A stretch of 64,000 nt of DNA, from positions 13,169,641 to 13,233,640 of the forward strand of contig NC_058513.1 in the NCBI RefSeq assembly GCF_020382885.2. Direction: 5' to 3'. This stretch comes from Scatophagus argus (Eukaryota; Chordata; Actinopteri; Scatophagidae). This document shows positions 34,901-49,900 of this stretch, one piece after another. The position numbers and the translations under genes were made by a program. The number at the start of each line of letters is the position of its first letter. Positions within the stretch are counted from its first letter, which is position 1. Under the pieces are notes generated by a model. The model saw only the letters and a program-made list of their open reading frames with translations, made no database searches and was not told the DNA's origin.

Positions 34901-37900
34901 GCAATTATAGAAGGCTTTTCAAACTAATGGATCCAAGCGTACGCCCAGCCTTTCCTTTCCTGAATCACAACTGTGTTCTCACCTTCAACAAGCTCTGACA
35001 CCCCCGATCAGCGCTCACCTCACGCTGGATGACCTCAGACAACTGCTGCAATTAAGAGAAGCCAGCGCTTCCGTAATGTGCTCAGCACTGTTTCACTGTC
35101 TAAAGCAGATGTATAAAGGCAGACAGCACTTAGCATTGATTATGCCAATCGAATCTGAAATACGGCAGTTTTATTTCTTTACAGAGAAACTGGCCATTTA
35201 AGTAAAGCCATTTAAATACTGAAAATCTTTGCAAATAGCCTCTGCAACTTCGAATGAATCCACACAGCCGTGCCCATGACCACTGAAAAAATCTTTTCTA
35301 CTAAGATGAAATGATTTTATTCTGACTTACTTTCATCAGACCCCATGTTTTCTTCCATGTTTTTGATGTAGTCATCCTGGAAAGGAAATATATTTGCATT
35401 AATGGATTTAATAATTCATATTAAGTAACACAATGGAACAAGTGTGCTCTTGCAGTCATGCCTAATGAAAATTCAAAAGAGGATAAATAATGAAGATAAC
35501 AGACATGCAAAATGCAGAAACCTCGCCACACGCTACGAATAGCAGTTTAAATGTATGATTTTAGCAATTTAAATACATTCAGCTCTTAAGCAAAAATTCA
35601 TCCGTGTTAGCAAGCAAGCTAACATTACTCAGTCAATATATTTCACGTGCTCTGTATTAACGCTAACTTTCACTTTGGACCTCTTTGCTGTGTTGTAGGT
35701 GATGGTTATTTGTGGATGGTTGGCTCTTTAGGGGAGCAAAACACAAGTGAGGCATGTCCTAAATTGGAAAGGCTGTTGGAGTTTCGTAGGCGATACAAAA
35801 CGATTAATAAATGTTATCTCCATTTTGCATCTTGATTTAGCTCTTTGAGTTAAAATAACTAATAAAAAACCCCTAGAGACAGAAATAAAATTGGTGCTTG
35901 CGCAGCTGCCGAATAGTGTAAGATCACATCAAGCTTGTTTACCACTTTTCAGTGCACTTCTAGGCGTGATGCACAGCTACATTTCAGACCTGCTGTCCTC
36001 ATACGAGCCAGCGAGCAGCCCCAGATCATCAGGCCAGATCCTCTTGGCTGGTCCTCCCTAAAGGATTTGTTCTAGAGGTGACTTTGCCTCTGAGGGGCCG
36101 TAGACTCAGTGTGAATGCCCTGAGGAGATCAGCCTGGCTGACTGAGATAGTAACTAGAAAAGACATTTGTACCACAAGGCTTTCTTGTTCTTTGTAGTGT
36201 GCAAAGTTTCTTTCTTAGGTTTTTTCTTTGTGAGAAGATTAGTACCGATGTCTGTATGCTAAACAGCCATTGTTTTAGTGTTGTTTTTACACTTTGTTTT
36301 TTGTATGGACGGGCTGCTGTGCAGAATTTGTTAGTTTTGTACAGAGTCTGGTTAGCTAAGCTCCTGCTGGCTCTGGCTTCCTGTTTAGAATACAGACATC
36401 AGAGTGGTATTGAATTTTTGTTTCAGAGATATTCGAAGGAACTTGCTTCACACAGTCCTCCTCAGCAGGTTGACAGACTGATCAGAATCGTGGAAGGTTT
36501 GCACAGCTACGGCTTTGTGACAGTTGAGCTGATGAGGACCATGTGATTCAGCTAAAAGCACCAGAGAACGCTGACAGACGACACTGAGTTTAGATTGTTT
36601 CTGTCAGCTTTTGTTTTGTCAACTGCTGTTTCCAAGGCAAAGAATGTTAACTTTTTGACATGTTTAGGCATCAGTCTTATCAAATACCTTGAAGCTAAAT
36701 AAATAAATCCCATAATTATTATACTACTTTTTGTTTTGTTTTGGGTTTTTTTAGTCATCATTGTGGCTGTGGCTGTAGACGAAGCTTCTAACATGGAGTA
36801 AACAGCACACGGTGAGACTCTGCGGGCTTAAATGCATTTCATAAAAGTACTTACGACTATCTTAGGCTTCTGCACTGTTGCAGAGGGAATATTTGCAAAC
36901 TAACTCTGGTTTTCAGATTGTGTCCCGGGTGGTGTTGTGCTGGAATGATAATAAAAATTCAGTGTCCCCCTGCTGTATCCATTCTGACCCATTTCTCTCT
37001 ATGTCAGGACAGAGAGGATCAACTATAAAGCGGTTACTACTCGGCATGAGGCCCAGAGAGGACCCTGAGGATCAGGTCTGTTCAGTTTAGCTGCGTCTTA
37101 TTCTGCTCAGGGGACACAAAGACTGAGCTCTCAAGTTGAGCTGAACAAGTACAGCCGAAGGCATCTTAAATATTGTGTGCAGGGTGAGGAGTTAAAGAGA
37201 ATTTTTTGGTGATTTCACCGGAGTGAACTGAGTTTTAAAAGATGCTACGTATTTTCTAGAAAGCAGTAGTTTAGTAGTTGTTTATGCTGTTGTTTCGTAT
37301 GGATTTTTTTCACCTCTGAATCACAGTCAAAGACAAATTTTTAGACAGTGACTTTGTGTTATATGTACTTTTTTAGGTGAGCTCCTACTCATCGGACAGC
37401 TGACACCTACAGCCTAACAGAGACATCAAAAGAGCGACAGACAGTGCATTGTACTAATTTACAAAACAGACACTAACCTCGACTTCCTGCAGCAATGCCA
37501 AGCAGCAGCAGGGGAGAAAGAAAGAGAGAGCCATTGTTAAAACAGATAAAAAAACACTTTACAGTTTTCATTTTACTCCCATTCAGCATGCAAACAGCGG
37601 GTTGGTTTGTTACAGTTATGGCAGCAGTTAAACTGTCAGCCCCTAATGCACGCTGATTGCAAATGCATGCCTTAGTCTCGCTCCTCTCGGGGGACAACAT
37701 GAGACATTCACGGAGGATTATGAGCGCCTATTAACCGAGGATGATCCGCTGCCACTTCTATGAGCTGGCAGGGGTCCCGATCACTAAAGGCTCATTCTAT
37801 GGCTGTTTACAAGCAACTGCCAAAACGCCAGACTCCTGCCAGCTCAGAAGTTGTGGATGAGCCATGACATAGCGCATCAGCCTTGGAAAAATACAGGCAA

Positions 37901-40900
37901 ATTGGTGAGAATCTTCAAAGTCAACAGGCAGATGTGATTTAGATGTGATGTGATGTTTTTTTATAGTCGCTGCAGACACGTAGTGCACATTTACTAAGCG
38001 TACCATTGACAACACAGACAGATATAGCTCCTGTAAAGCACAACCTTGAGTTAACAGGGGAATGACTGCTCTCCTTTCATTCCATTTCACCGTCTTGGCT
38101 TCCGTCCAAGGGCACCACACATCAATACCCACCACAGCCTCTCCCCGTGTGTTTCATCATTCAATGCTCTGCTGTGTTTGAGAGAAATATAGCACTGCAA
38201 GGTTTATTTCAGCAGCTCAACCCAGTAAATAAACCTAATTCTTATACACACACACGACCATACCTGTCCACTTAATATATCACAATGAACAATTTACAGG
38301 CCGCACAAGGACAAGCCAAAAAGCCAGCGGAAGGCTCTAAAAGGCTAAAGCAAGAATTCATCACCGAGCCACAGCGGGAGTCAAGACTTCACCTCAGAGA
38401 CTGTTTCTTAGGGGTAAATATTTTCTCTGCAGCAGTTAAAATGTCCAGGTGTTACATAAACGAGAGGCAATATCACAAAACTCAGAATCGTCTGGATTTC
38501 TCTGATGGGTCATGCGAGAAGAAGAAAAAAAGAAGACTTGAGATGTGTCATATGCAAACAACCTCGCTGTCAGATAAAATAAATTCTCCTTTTCAGATCT
38601 GTGTCTTTGCATGGCATTTTAAAGGTTAGAGCTGTAACACTGAACCTCAGGGTGACACCACAGTATAAGACCATCAAAATAATTGCTCAGCCCTTAAATC
38701 AGCCACAGAGACTGCTTTTGCATACACTGGAATAAAAGTGGACTATCATAAAATCCCTTCATCAAAGATACGTGTGCACCATGTCGCTTGTCAGACGCAA
38801 CGATTGCTGAATTAATTATTCGCAGAGCTTCTGCAATTAATCCAGCTTGTAGTCCTGCAGGGGCCGATGGGAGTCCTCCAGCGTGTCCTAAAGGCTGGAG
38901 TGCTTATCTTCTCCCAACAGCAGTGTGACAGCAAGGACACCAGACTGAGCCTGCATTTAGTCCTTCACCAAGGTTGAGAGCTAATGCTGTCCCACTGAAT
39001 CCCAGCCAGGCTGCTGCTATAGTTCGCAGCAAGCTCAGACAAGAGGGAGGGGAAGAGGAGGAGGGAAAAGATCAGGGAGCAAGGGGGTATGATATTCATG
39101 GTGGAGGTCCCTTGAGTTATGTGATTCATATCACATACACCACCTCTTCTGCCATTTGTCAACAAGGCTGTAATGCAGCCGGTGTAAAACAGAGCCAGGA
39201 GGCTAATGGAGCTTGACTATCCAGATGCTGCGACTGCTCCTCCCGGACCGCTCGCTGCTATTAGGCTGACAGCGTTTGGCTACAAGCCTGACTGTGCTCC
39301 TCGGAGTTGACGTCTATCTCACCTCGACCGTCAGCTCCGTCTGCTGGTGACATAAATACCACAGATAACCCTGAACCACCCGACCCCATCGCCACCCACT
39401 GCAACACACACGCACACACACACACACACTCATCCTGAGCGCTTGACACCAGAGTGTTCATACAAATTCCAGCTCTACATGACAACCACAAAGGTAAGCT
39501 GAACGTTTGACTCTTCACTGCATATCTGTTTCCTAGCATGGAGTATGTGAGCTAGCCAGTCCAATGGTCAGCATTCTCATAGGAGGAAAAACACTAGATT
39601 GCATACTAGAAAAAAATACTGACAGCAATAAAATTTAACATTATGGATGTCAAGGTGACCTTATTACCAGAAGAGAAAGTCCACAGGACAATTCTGCCAA
39701 ACTCTAAATTACACTTAAAATATAAGCTTTCGACAACGTCTGCATATGCCATGTATGGTATGGCTCAGTAAACCACGGTTAATGTGGTTAAGGTTAGTGA
39801 TCAACTGCGATGAGGGTTAATAAAAATACAAAAAGTGTGTGATGGGATGCAAACTGGATGTCAATCGTGTTACACATTCATCCACCACCCAGACCTCCAC
39901 TGCCTCATTTTCTGTCCTGCGACGTAAAGAGAACATTACATCATGCACTGGCACTGAACACTGGCACTGACTGTAAGTCGTGATGTGAGGAATCATGTGC
40001 TGTAGACATACAGTGCATCCGGAAAGAATCCCTCAAAATTCTACACAAAATACCCCGTAATGACAAAGTGGCCACTGTGCTCTTTAATGCAGCAGAAATG
40101 TTTCTGTACCCTTCCCCAGATCTGTGTCCTGACACAATCCTGTCTCAGAGGTCTACAGACAATTCCTTTGACTTCATAGCTTTGTTTGTGCTCTGACGTG
40201 CACTGTCAACTGTGAGGGTTTATATAGACTGGTGTGTGCCTTTCCAAATCATGCCCAATCAACTGAATTTACCACAGGTGGACTCAACTCAGGTTGTAGA
40301 AACCTCTGAAGGATGATCAGTGGAAACAGGAGGCACCTGAGCTCAATTTTGAGTGCCATGGCAAAGGGTGTGGACACTTGTTCACATTTCTTGCTTTTCA
40401 TTTTCAAATAAATTTGCAAAAGATTCAAGCAAACTTGTTTCACTTTATCATTAGGAGGTATTTTGTGTAGAATTTTGAGGGAAAAAATAAATTAAATCCA
40501 TTTTGGAATGAGACTCTAACATAACAAAATGTGGAAAAAGCGAAGCGGTGTGAATACTTTCGGGGAGGCACTGTATAGTAGGGACACTGAGCAGGGTCTA
40601 AGACTCGTATTACATAACTGTAACGTCTCTTGTTTAAACTGGTCAGGGAACATTTATAGCCTATACCTCCTTTTCTCACATTTCATCACCTTTCACCATT
40701 TCAAGGTCTTTTTGGCACTTAGGATCATTTATCATTAAGCTGCAGGAGCATTTGTACAATAACATTCTGTAAAATATTTTTATAACAAACAACATCTTCA
40801 GTAACAACATCTTGTTTAATACAGAGCAGATGGCCTGAAAAATAGGTCATTTCTGATCATGAATTCAACACAAAGCTAAACCATATCAGCATTAATCTTA

Positions 40901-43900
40901 AATACAATACAATACTTAATAATTTAACAAAAACAAAAAGGAGTTCAGAATAATTTCTGAGATGTTGCGCACATCCTGTTGATTATTTATGACCATCAGG
41001 TAGAACTCCAAGAAGAAAAATTGTGTCTTTTAATATTTATAGGTAAATGAGTCAAGTCTCTTCAGCTTTTGCCTTCAAGTCTCAAATAGGTGGCGTCCCG
41101 GGGCAGACAAGTCCAAGTTCCCAGGTCTCAAGTGTACAGCTCTACATTTCAAAACACCTTGTGAAAAACCAACATTTCATTTCTGAATAGGCATCTTCAA
41201 ATCTCTCTGAGCAACTTAGAAAATTCCTTAGAAAGAAATTCTTTGCAAAAGAATTGCAACAACTGCTGAAACTCAAACACGTGTCTGATTCCTTTATTCT
41301 TTGCTATGAAAAAAGTAGCACTCCGAGCTAACATGTTCTGACTAATTTCAGTCATGTTATGAATCTTCACTTATTTAAGTATCTTAAAATATACATAATC
41401 ACATTTTTTCTAATCTCAGCAAGCAGGATATTATGGCTCATAAACAGCTTAGTAGAAGAAGAAAAATTAGCACTGGATTAGCATCAGAATTAGCAGAGAG
41501 GCTACTCAGTGTTGTGTAAGTGGTGTCGAGCCATCTGTAATCTTTACATGTGTATATCCACTATTCACATGCTAGAGGTCAAGTGCAGGTCGTTCTGCAT
41601 CCTTGACACCTCTGGCAGGGAATACAAACTATGTAGAAATTTAAAAATTAATGGACTATCTATCTATCTATCAATCTATCACAAGTAGAAATGTCAATGA
41701 GAAGCTTATGGGCTCTGGGTCTTTGAGCTGAGAGCCGCTGGAGTCCGACCTCACTTCAGCTTGCTGGAATGGAGTAAAAGATATGTCACAGCGGAAATCT
41801 GCATCTCCTCACCCCGCTGCAATGATCCATCACGTGCATGCAGCCCATTCGCTCCATGACGGCAGCTCATCTGTCCCTGTAATGTGACAGTACCAGTGCA
41901 GCCTGGGTCCTGAAGGATACTTACACTCACAAAGCCACTCCTAAGTTTCAGCACACACACACACAGAATGTGAAATCAAACTGAGGCAGATGCTAGAGAA
42001 TCCAACACCTCCACACTCAGACGCACACACACCATGTGCACACACCATTTCAGACAATGATCAGAGTCACCTACAGCTGATAAGATGACTTTGAGTACAC
42101 AACATCGTATTTCCTGATCAAATTCAGAAAGCTTATATGTTTTTTGCTGATTGATTCTTTATTGTGGACATTCTGACTTTTCCTAGTGAATAGGTTATCA
42201 TTTTGAGAACTATGCTTACTTGCTTTCTGGCAGATAAGGCTGATAGAACTGTCACATCTGTGCAGTAAATATGAAGCTACAAGCAGTAGCCAGTTAGCTA
42301 AGCACAAACACTAAAGGAAAGCTGGGGCCGATTCACATCTTTATGCTAAGTAGAGATAACAGGCTGCAAGAATGTGATTAACTTCCCAAGAAGAAGATTT
42401 TTCAGTCAGGCCAATGGACCAACACATGATTCCTTTTTGTTGTGGATCTAAATTCAACAGTGCCAACACGTGGCCCTTTATGTCAACATTTTTTGTAATT
42501 CCTTAATTGTGAACTGGAGTAAATTCTTCCCCGCTGAATTTAACTTTCAGTCCTCTGCCAACAAACTTCATCCAGTCCTTACAGAACTTCTTACATAACA
42601 CACTTGGATGAGACCAATGAAACAAACATAAACATTGACATAAAACTCCATAGGCCAACTTCATGTGAGCTTTTCTTTTGGGTGGGTTTATGTATAACTA
42701 TATTTAGTTTGATGATGATTTGGATGCAGATGCAGATGGATCCAGACGGATTTCTGGATGTTGCTGAACTAATGCAGACACACGCATTTCAAAAGTTTTA
42801 GATCGAAAAACTCTGCTTTTCAAATGAAGTCCCTCTGTCTCAGGGCAATAACTGTGAGCTTCATCTTCCACAATATTCCTTATTGATATTCTGAAGATGA
42901 TATTTGCAGTGAAGACATCACTTAAGCAGCAGGATATGAGTTAGAGGTTAAATGGTGATCTGGACATTTTGAATTTCTTCCAGTTGTCATTTATCCAGCT
43001 TCTAGAAATCATTTGTCTGGCAGTGACCGGATAAGCACAGGCTGATGAATGGACTGGTGAACCAGGTCATGTCTGTAATGGACGAAGAGCTGTGAGAGAC
43101 TTTCCTCAGCTGATTGCTCTGCTCTGGGCCAGGGCAGTTTCGTCCTGTCAGATCACTAAGGTGTGTCTGGCTCTCTGACTGGCAGGACATTGCCAGCTCA
43201 TCATTTTCCCACCCTCCATTTGCACAGTAATGTGCTTTGCCTGATTAGTATAGCCAAATTATCTTAGTCTCCCTGCATACTTTAAATGGCTGCAAAAGGG
43301 GACACCTGTGGAGGGCGTCGTGAATCTACACTCTGCCCTCCGTGTCTCTGTAGTTACCAAGGAGCAGCGGGAGTGCATCTAGCTTTTGCTGTGTAATTAT
43401 GGCACCCCGATTGAGCATGCTGGGGCCTGAGTCGTAGAGGTAATGTCTCGCTCTGTTTGTATCCCGCCGTCTTTGAAAACGACAGAGAAATGGCAGAGAC
43501 ACTAATGGCACGGACCAACCACAGAATGAACCACTTAGAAATGCATTAGAGTGTTCCAAAATGATACAGTGTGTCTTTCGAGCTGAGCCCACTGGCTTTG
43601 GAGTAGCAAAACATTGCATTTACACTCAAACATCAGGCAGGGAACACACAAAAACAGCCAAAGACATGTTTTCACATCTTTGATTCCACAGTCCAACTTG
43701 TGTGGTCCCTATGCCTGTACAAAGAAACAATCCCTCGCTTTATTTCTATTGAACCATGACAGGTCTATGATTTCTCCACCATATTTGCTCTGACAGACTC
43801 TGACGTGATAAATGACTGTATTACACAGTGATTTAGGTGATGACATGCTGTGTATATGAAAGAGGCAGGGGATTTTTCACCACACTCCATGGATAAAATA

Positions 43901-46900
43901 AGAAAACCATAGAGAATATTTGGTGTGTCTTGGTGAGAACATTATGAGATTAAGTCACAGCACAGCAACACAGAGCTGAATCAAATTGATCATCTGAGCC
44001 GGAGTGCTTTGGGGCCTGCAGGCGAAGGACACATGTTGTTTCACAAGGTAAGATGCCTGCCTGCAATGCAGTGCAGTATGGAGCACAATCTGCAGCCATC
44101 TCTGCACACTGAAGGGCACGTCTTTCTCGCCTGAGCCGCGAAGTAGCCAACTGTCAAGTGTGCATCCATCTGAGACATTCGCAGTGTGCTGAAATGCAGA
44201 AACAATCAGGCTGAAGGGGGAGTTTGGCTCTTGCCAAAGAATGCAGATGATTTAACTAACTGGCAACAACACTTTCTATTGAGTCACAGGGTGGCTTATG
44301 AGTAGTTAACATAAAAGGGGTCTTTTTCAAGCTGAAACAAGAGTCTTAAAACATTAAGACCCTCTGACATGCATTTTTTCTGCTGATATGCAGCCTTCAG
44401 CTAATAAGAGTGCATTTCAGGAAGTTACATCACAGGAATGAACCTTTTCCATTCTTAGGAGCCTTTTAACAGTGGTCTCCAAATCACTGATGAAGTGACA
44501 CATCAAACAGTGTCTGCGTTCACTTTGCTGTAGCAGACTCTGTAGTTGAATCAAGGCATTGCATGCTCTGAGAGATGCAATAATTGGAGAGAAGGAGGAG
44601 GAAGACGGCACAAATGCAGAAAAATGGATTCTGCTGGACCCCGTTGCTGAGCCAAGCAGAACCCTGGAGTCTCTGCAGCATCTTATTGCACCCTCCCCCA
44701 TTTGCAAAACAAAGAAGCAGAAAGAGAAGAGGCGAGCCTTCAGGTTGAGCTCCAAACAGATGCCCCAGGGAGCTCGCAGCTTATGCAGAGCCGTCTTTAC
44801 TGTGCTGAACGATGCTGCTTCTGCATACAATAGTAGCAGAAAAAAAAGCATGTCACAAGCTGATGCATGTAGCTCCACGGAAACAAAAATACCTGATGCC
44901 AGGGTACTATTTTCACTTTGTACTAGCTAGACTCATCAGTTCTGAGCTGCAAAAGGCTATCAGCATACGTAAATAGATGAATGAGCTTAAATCTTGTTTG
45001 GTGCTGGATACTTATCTGCTGCAGGAAACTTAAATCAATATCGAATGTGATGAAGGCTGAAGAAATAAAATCCTCTCCAACAGACTCTAACAAACTGACT
45101 TTGTTGCCTTGGAGAAAAAAAAAAGACACAAAAAGACTACCTAAAACACAAGCTCCATGAATTTGTTATTGCAGAGTTTTGACTGATTTGGAAATTGCAG
45201 GATTAAACCACAGAATGTATAAAATATGGACAGAGCTCCTGGGTCTGGAAATTGAAGACAACACTGAAGTGACTAAATCATGCATTTTTTTCTAATGGCC
45301 AGCAGGGGCGAATCCACTGGTTTCAAAAAGAAGTCAATTTGTATGGCAGCTTATGATAAAATTAGCTTACTTTTACTTGATTTATCACCTCAGTACACAA
45401 TTTCTTAACGGGTTTATGGTCTCAGTCAGTAGTTTCAAATCGTTTTCAATTCAAGGGTCAATAGGTTTTTTATTCTTATTTGAACAGTTTACAGTAACAG
45501 TGAACAGTGAAATGCGACAGCGTTCCTCCGTACCATGTGCTACACTAGGATTTAAAAAAAATATACACACTGTACATAGTGCAAACCGAGATGCACGGGA
45601 CATGTAGTGCACAAGGACTGTGCAGACTACACACACAGCATAAATAAAGCAGGATGTGCTTTGAGGTGTGGCTACCTTGGCACAGTCAAGTCGCTAACAC
45701 AGGGTGTCGTCAGGTTCTCGGTCAGATCCAGTCAGGACAGAGATGTAGCAATGAGTGTCCTCCCAGCTCAACTCTATCTTCTAACACACACCGTTCGCAA
45801 GTGTTTTTAAAACTATGAAACTATGTATTTGTGATTTGTGTTTTTAAAGATTTATGTCTTCGGTAGAAACCAAAGGGATTGAGGTTGAATGCCACAGTCA
45901 GAGTAAGAAAGTAGGGAAGCACTGAGAGGTATTGGTGTTGAACTTTTCTTATCATTCTGTAGAGAAGAAAAAATACATACATAACGCCAGACTTCTCCTT
46001 TAACCCGGCTGATCTGACTTGTTGACCAGAGCGTCGTCGTAACCATTTGAGACTGCTGTAGTGTTCTGTCAGAATTGTACCACCAGCTATCTGTGTCTGT
46101 GATTTTCACCGTATTTGCTCTTTCCAAAATTTCAATGGCTGTTTAAATTAATTAGATTCCTGTGACAAGTCCACTGAAGCTATAGAACTCTCTTAGAAGT
46201 GTCAGACACATGCCTTTTGAAAACAGCAGCATGGTTAAGAGAAGATAATGATGATAACCATTCCAGTTGAAATGCCGCAGGGATCTTCATGAGACATCTC
46301 ACAGGGAGTAGCTAAGTTAAATATGCTAGCTGGCTGATTACATTTAATTCCCCCCGTCTGCCATGGCAATGAGAACAAATTGGGTTGTTGTGGCTGCTGA
46401 TAATGCTAATCTCCCACTGTGGCAGCGGGATATTACAGTAAAACAGGGAGCCACATTGAGATGTCAAGTTATGGCTTCAGGAAGGACTACATCACGCATA
46501 AATGAGATTCTGTCTGGTTCTTTCAACTGAGAAAAAAGCTATTAGCGCTTTAGTTCTGCACCCTATCCCTTCTATATGATTTGCTTGATTAAGGTCATTT
46601 CAATATGACTTTTTAGAGTATCCGTTACCCTGCCAACTCGACAAATTAACAGTCTCTGTCTCTCTCCCACACACACACACACACACATATATATATCCGC
46701 CACAAGCCACACATACTAAATACAGCTTGTACACAGACAGGAACACAGTCCCTTCCAAGCATGTCCTTGACACCTCCCTCTTGCTGTGACAGTTAATATA
46801 GAGAGGAGGCTCAGCTCTACTTGCTCCTCAATACGCAGCCATGGGACAAGCCAAAGATGAACACTCGCCCGTCTCATGCAACGCTGAAATCAAACATATA

Positions 46901-49900
46901 GAAGATAGTAGAAGAGTCTGATTCTCCCCAAGCAAGACCAGTTTTTTTTGTAGCTGCCTGGCCTAATTGTACAGTACATGCCCTGCTGTTTCAACAGTGA
47001 GTGATTTGTGGCCTAAAGCAAAGAATCTATCAATGCCAGGTTGAACCTGAGCACCTTGCATTATTACACCATGTGTTACTGAACATAAGCAATATGGCCG
47101 TGTTCGCTCAGACGATGTGTTTAGTGCAGCTCAGTCCGAGACAATCCATAACAATGATGGTGGCCCCAAACACGCATCTATCAAAAACACCTGAGGCAGA
47201 CCCCAATATATTCAGGACAGCATTTTTCTACAGCCTAAATATATTTCCACCTGCCTGATATATGCACAGCTATGTTTGCAGGGTTGTTTTTTTTTTCAGG
47301 TTTAATATTTTCCACTCAAATAACAGGTCCCATGACTGCAGCTTTACTGGAGAGTGATTTCAGCAGGTGAAGCAGATTCTAAAGTGTTTACCCAGTGAAG
47401 GGTAAACTGAGATTTCTGCCTTGTGTCTGTGAGCGATAACAATAAAGGTCATTGCAGATAAACAGATAGGAATGTCATTGTTGTCAAGTGGTGGATGAAT
47501 TTCCAAATGACAATAAATACAGATGGATTTCTTATCATCAGGTTCCTTATGTTTGTAATTTTAGAATGTGTGGCAAAATGCATTTCTAAGGGAAGAGCCC
47601 TAGCCAGATTCAGTGAATTGAACTGCAAAGAAAGGCCAATTATCTCTTCTCAAACCTAAATTTTTTTGAACCACACTGAATATATCTCAGATACACAGAG
47701 CATTAAATTGCAAGTGAAAAGTACTTCAGAAAATATTCACAGTCTGGCTTACAAGCAATGTCAAGAGGGTTGAGTTACCCTTACAAATAACTTACCAGAA
47801 AGGACGAGACGAGGAGTCTGTTACCACTCAGATCAAATACTACACAAAAAATTTGTGTGTTTAGTATATCTCAACAACTGGTTGGATTGTTGGATTGGAA
47901 TATAAACCTTTCTCAGGATGAGCTGTACTAACTTTAAAGATTCCTTAACTTTTCTTTTAGCACCATCATCAGGTCAAATTTTTAATTTGTTCAACACTTT
48001 GATTTGACCAAATACTGTACCTGTGACATCAGTCTCTCAGTTGTGCTTTCTGCTTAGTGCTAAGAAGAAAATGGGACAGCTAGCATGGCAAACAGTATCT
48101 AAACATTGTGAGCATGTTAGCATGCTGATGTTAGCATGTAGTACAGCTTCACAGAGCTGGTAGCGTGGCTATGGACTCCTCTCTTCTTTTCTTTAGATCT
48201 TTTACTTATATGCAGTTACAGGCAACTGTCAATGAAAATGATTATTTTTTTATCTTTCTTGCCTCTCTGTGGACCCCGGAAGTTATAGAAAATACACTGA
48301 CAGAAGCAAAAGGGTTCCTGTAAACAATAAAAACCCAACATTGTCTCAGTTTCTATCAATGACTCACAAAAGCTGCGATACAGTTCTGTTTGTTTGTTAT
48401 AAAGTTTGATTCATTGATTGAGCGCTTAGTGTGCCATCATGCCAGCCTTGAATGAAGACAGACACACATGAGCAGAGTGGCAGCTTTTATCGCTGTGCCT
48501 GCAGCAAGGCATAGAGGAGCTTCACGAGTACAGAGACAACTCTCAGGCAGATGCCACTATAAATAATGCATGAACAATAGAGCCAATAGAAGAACCTTGG
48601 AACTGCTAATTATTCAGCCCGACATTTCAGCAACTCACAGAGAACTTAACAACTAGACAAGATGGAATACAGGCCGTTAATAGGCTGAAGTAGTAGGTGC
48701 AGCGAAGCTCCATTATGAAACACATTCATTTACACATACTGTCCAATCACAACATGTAACTTCCTCACACTCAGCCATAAAAAAAAGGGATTTAACATGT
48801 TTGCGCAAGCTGTGGAACACGGCTTTGCTTATGAAAAACCCTTCCTGCTGTTCAAGGCTGCCATCTCAGTGTTTCCTTTGCTTTTCTGCAGTGCATATAT
48901 TGCTTTCCAAGGAGCAGAGCTTTTCTACAGGAGCCCCGACACGAAACATCTTCTCCACTCAATTAGGAGTCACCCACGGTTGTGTTGGGAAGCCAACAGG
49001 ATCTTCTTTCTTCTCTGTTTCCACTGTGAATCGTATCTGAGCAGTCCAAACACTTGCAGCAAATCCCCTTTGGCACTCACCTCCAGGAAAAGACATGCAT
49101 GGTAATGACAACAGGACAAGAATGTGTCTCTTTCCACCACTTTTGCCATTTTGATCTCATTAGTGTGCAATGGGAAGATTTTCACAGACAGTTGATTTGA
49201 TAGCGTGATCTTCAGATTCACACAGCAGCGGAAATACAGATAACTATTAGCTCATTTAACTGTTATGGTTAATTTTCAACTCCCACACTGTCATTCACTT
49301 TTAATTGGAAATAGGCCTCATTATCATATTTTCTACAATTGTATACTGTCCTCTTCCTCTAATTTTTCATATCCGTAATTACACTGGCTGTTAGTGGTGG
49401 AACATAAATCCTGTGGGAGGCTAATAAATGGCTGAGGTTGATGACAGGAGCAGAAAAATCCACAGCTGGCAGCGTCTCTTTGAGTTAAGTAAAAGAGCTC
49501 AATGTCACTTAGGAGGCAACAGCATCATGTTCAGCGGAAAAATACAATGAACCCTGGTCTAGCATTAATCTAAGAGCTCTCAAAGAGGAGCTGTGTTGAT
49601 ATAAGATCAGTGGCCAGGCCATCACCATCATCTCACCCACAGCAGCATGGATAAATGACTCTGATCCTTAGCTGGATGAAGCATCAGGTTGCTTATTAAA
49701 GCTGAATTGGTTCATCTAACATGCTTGCGGTCCCTCTGTGCTGTCATAAAAAGTGCTTATATGTCACTGTGGCTAAAGTGTGGTGACCCAGTCGGTTGAT
49801 TATGGTATAGTCAATCAAGAGAAAAATAATAGTCTTACTAATCAGTTGACTAAAGTCTAAAAAATGGCAAAATGTTGTCTAATTCCAATTTATTAAAAGT

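Noticed and set aside
36199-36546. 115-codon plus-strand ORF in spock2 intron 2
   Set aside because: No family, no splice partner, no Kozak or poly(A) context, and it overlaps a fragment of a dispersed repeat.
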